Assembly (NCBI GenBank): GCA_946410505.1
Contig: CAMKAP010000005.1
Coordinates: forward strand, 1-23,338
DNA: 23,338 bases
DNA from: an uncultured Clostridia bacterium
Lineage (GTDB): Bacteria > Bacillota_A > Clostridia > Oscillospirales > Oscillospiraceae
Direction: 5' to 3'
This document shows, in pieces, positions 22,601-23,338 of this stretch (positions within the stretch are counted from its first letter, which is position 1; each line of letters opens with the position of its first letter). The notes beneath the pieces were generated by a model. The model was not told where the DNA came from, did not search any database, and saw only the letters and a program-made list of their open reading frames with translations. Made by a program: the position numbers and the translations under genes.

Positions 22601-23127
22601 CCCTGTCCGGGGCTGAGCGCGGCACCGCTACCCATTTGGTGCTCCAGTACATGGATTTCTCAAAGGGCGCAAACCCGGAGCTGGCAGCCGGGGAGATCGA
22701 ACGCCTGCGCCGCGAGCGCTATCTCAGCGACCGGGAGGCAGCCGCCGTGGATGCCCAGGCCATCTGCGCGCTCTTTGCTTCTCCCCTGGGGCAGCGGATG
22801 CTGCACGCCGAGGAGATTCGGCGGGAATTCAAGTTCTCCCTGCTCATTGACGCTTCCGAGGTCTTTGGGGGCGAGCGCGGCGAAGAGCTTCTGCTGCAGG
22901 GCGTGGTGGACTGTTATCTGGAGGAGGACGGGCAGATCACCGTCATCGATTACAAGACGGATCGGCTGTGCGGCCGGGCCGCCTGCGAACAGCGGGCAGA
23001 ATTCTATGCAGGGCAGCTTCGCGCCTACGCCCGGGCGCTCACACGCATCTGCAAAAAGCCCGTGCGCGAGTGCGTGCTCTATTTCCTCTCCGCCGGAGAA
23101 GCGGTGAGCCTTTCCCCGGATTTTTGA
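19633..23127 (+). CDS. addA: ATP-dependent helicase/nuclease subunit A (UvrD-type)
   Basis: The 3'-5' motor and second nuclease of the AddAB complex, 1164 residues. All superfamily-1 motifs are visible in order: Q motif (TIAQKTAIE), Walker A SAGAGSGKT (24-32), Ia TFTRAAAAELRGRI, II VDEYQD (397-402), III GDVKQSIYRFR, IV LRENFRSR, V LSVHKSKGLEFP, VI LLYVAMTRAKERLY. The C-terminal RecB-family nuclease has Asp1106 and Lys1108 in VIDYKTD. An acidic linker (EEEEETADAPAEEEAED) precedes the nuclease domain. ATG 19633 was chosen because GGAGG lies 9 bases upstream and the product starts MADFKPTIAQ; ATG 19627 is too close to that site. It overlaps addB by 8 bases, so translation is coupled. No clear intrinsic terminator follows. 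Confidence 0.95.
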   Translation: MADFKPTIAQKTAIECRGGAVLVSAGAGSGKTKVLTERLMHYIRDEQNPADLSSFLIITFTRAAAAELRGRITQELSEALAADPGSRRLRRQSALVRRAQIGTIHSFCAALLRENAHRIGLSPDFKIADEERAAAMKAAALERTLERCYEKQEELPGFSLLADTVGAGRDDRRLAELVLSLYDRMQCHARPERWAAEQVELLHTPAADAGETLWGRELLDRAAERADYWCSEFDRLMPLCCRDEKIKKAYYGSFDETAAALRDLRRRLALGWDAAREAFPIPFPRLNSLLKYDDPETAKFVRDRREACKKAMESLAAVFSADSNKLLSDMAATAPAMSALLHLVLDFDKDYERDKRRANLVDYADLEHMTARLLTEEDGSPTELARRVSERYTEIMVDEYQDVSRVQDLIFRAVSREGKNLFLVGDVKQSIYRFRLADPTIFTEKYESYADEPAPGEPRRILLRENFRSRREILEGANAVFSLCMSRALGDIDYDAAAALRYGADYAGPGPVPELTLLRLPRGGDDEESPDKTAVEARFVAAQIRRLVDSGATVTERGASRPIRYGDIAVLLRSVNTVGGIYRRELARAGVPVGSGQGGGYYSSVEVSALLNMLAVVDNPHQDIPLIAVLRSPAFGFTVDDLARIRARDRQTDLYTALTLDAQENEGSRSFLTLLERLRREAPDLRAAELTWLLIEEMDLIAVCSAMSDGEQRRARVLAMVELSERFEATGYRGLHRYVLWLRRLAARGEEPAMGSDGAAAVQILSVHKSKGLEFPVVFLCDTARQFNRRDSAAAVLVHPVLGLGPKHTDLARRVEYPTLARSAVKLRLEREMLSEELRLLYVAMTRAKERLYITAGFKDPDKAAQETQSTLTRPMAVEVLSRAKAPADWLLSAALSDGEHLRLRIADPEEEEETADAPAEEEAEDALALEELRRRLSFRYPHAAAELLPSKVTATELKGRAQADPDAQDLAPKRHRPFRMPDFTREQKPLSGAERGTATHLVLQYMDFSKGANPELAAGEIERLRRERYLSDREAAAVDAQAICALFASPLGQRMLHAEEIRREFKFSLLIDASEVFGGERGEELLLQGVVDCYLEEDGQITVIDYKTDRLCGRAACEQRAEFYAGQLRAYARALTRICKKPVRECVLYFLSAGEAVSLSPDF

Positions 23128-23158
23128 GAAAAAAGCCCGGTTTTCTGCGAAAAAATTC

Positions 23159-23187
23159 TTGCAAAACGGAAACCGCTGTGCTATACT
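23159..23187 (+). promoter_or_regulatory. Sigma-A promoter of rpmE
   Basis: TTGCAA at 23159-23164 and TATACT at 23182-23187 have a 17-base spacer, with TGC directly before the -10. Expected transcription start is near 23194. Confidence 0.75.
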
Positions 23188-23193
23188 TCGCTT

Positions 23194-23263
23194 TGCGCCA
23201 TGTAACTATGCCTGCTCGCGAGGGCACAATCATGGCAGCCTTTGATTGAGGAGCGTACGCAAA
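23194..23263 (+). promoter_or_regulatory. Structured rpmE leader, candidate L31 autoregulatory element
   Basis: The leader of about 70 bases folds as nested stems: GCCATG (23197-23202) with CATGGC (23231-23236), enclosing TGCC (23209-23212) with GGCA (23223-23226). The ribosome binding site GAGGAG follows. Leaders of L31 genes in Firmicutes are known to carry ribosomal-protein-binding structures. Whether this one belongs to that class needs a covariance-model match. Confidence 0.45.
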
Positions 23264-23338
23264 ATGAAAGCAGGGATCCATCCCAACTACAAACCGACCA
23301 CCATTCGCTGCGCCTGCGGCAACGTGATCGAGACCGGC
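23264..23338 (+). CDS. rpmE: 50S ribosomal protein L31, N-terminal part, cut by the window edge
   Basis: A large-subunit ribosomal protein. The 25 visible codons begin [20 protein letters not shown] and match the L31 N-terminus, including the CAC pair of cysteines that starts the zinc ribbon of the C+ (zinc-binding) form. ATG 23264 is preceded by GAGGAG about 9 bases upstream. It is transcribed from its own promoter after addA. The remainder lies beyond the right edge. Confidence 0.95.
   Translation, partial: MKAGIHPNYKPTTIRCACGNVIETG

Overview
The window comes from a GC-rich, endospore-forming member of the Firmicutes, most likely a gut clostridium of the Oscillospiraceae/Ruminococcaceae type. 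The evidence is a SpoIIID and a SpoIIE gene, AddAB rather than RecBCD, group-II ECF transport under a cobalamin riboswitch, strong AGGAGG ribosome binding sites, and hexuronate and alpha-glucoside catabolic genes. No phage, IS element, CRISPR array, tRNA or rRNA is visible.

Layout. (1) 1-3312, minus strand: a hexuronate (glucuronate/galacturonate) catabolic operon read as eda, a 2-keto-3-deoxygluconate-type PfkB kinase, a second PfkB kinase broken by an in-frame TGA, and the start of uxaC. A divergent AraC-family regulator (3580-4365) is its probable controller. (2) 4366-5246: a regulatory-looking gap with a possible 23-codon ORF, a candidate sigma-E promoter, spoIIID, and a run of contiguous hairpins bounded by near-identical palindromes. 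(3) 5225-6468, minus: a sigma-A promoter, a cobalamin riboswitch with a terminator, a membrane-anchored DUF4430 protein (transcobalamin C-terminal-like fold) and an overlapping ECF S component. This is a likely B12 uptake module. (4) 6543-7460, minus: a surface lipoprotein with an Ig-like core and a 12-residue Pro/Thr/Glu repeat. (5) 7879-10514, plus: spoIIE translationally coupled to a small tail-anchored protein of unknown function, then a perfect-palindrome terminator. (6) 10593-14171, plus: a GH31 alpha-glycosidase of the YihQ type and a GPH-family sugar transporter, ending at a bidirectional terminator shared with (7) a convergent GH13 amylosucrase/sucrose hydrolase (14203-16062, minus). 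(8) 16223-23127, plus: addB-addA, the double-strand-break repair helicase-nuclease. (9) 23159-end: promoter, structured leader and 5' end of rpmE (ribosomal protein L31).

How the parts work together. Region 1 turns hexuronates into KDG, KDPG, then pyruvate and glyceraldehyde-3-phosphate. Regions 6-7 look like oligosaccharide/sucrose use. Regions 2 and 5 carry mother-cell and forespore sporulation control. Region 3 is a B12-repressed scavenging unit.

The observations most worth a second look are the doubly damaged kinase, the B12-switched DUF4430+ECF pair, the YihQ-type glycosidase that lacks two of the sulfonate-binding residues known for sulfoquinovosidases, and the hairpin array between spoIIID and the ECF gene. 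I did not find a clear new defence or mobile system here.
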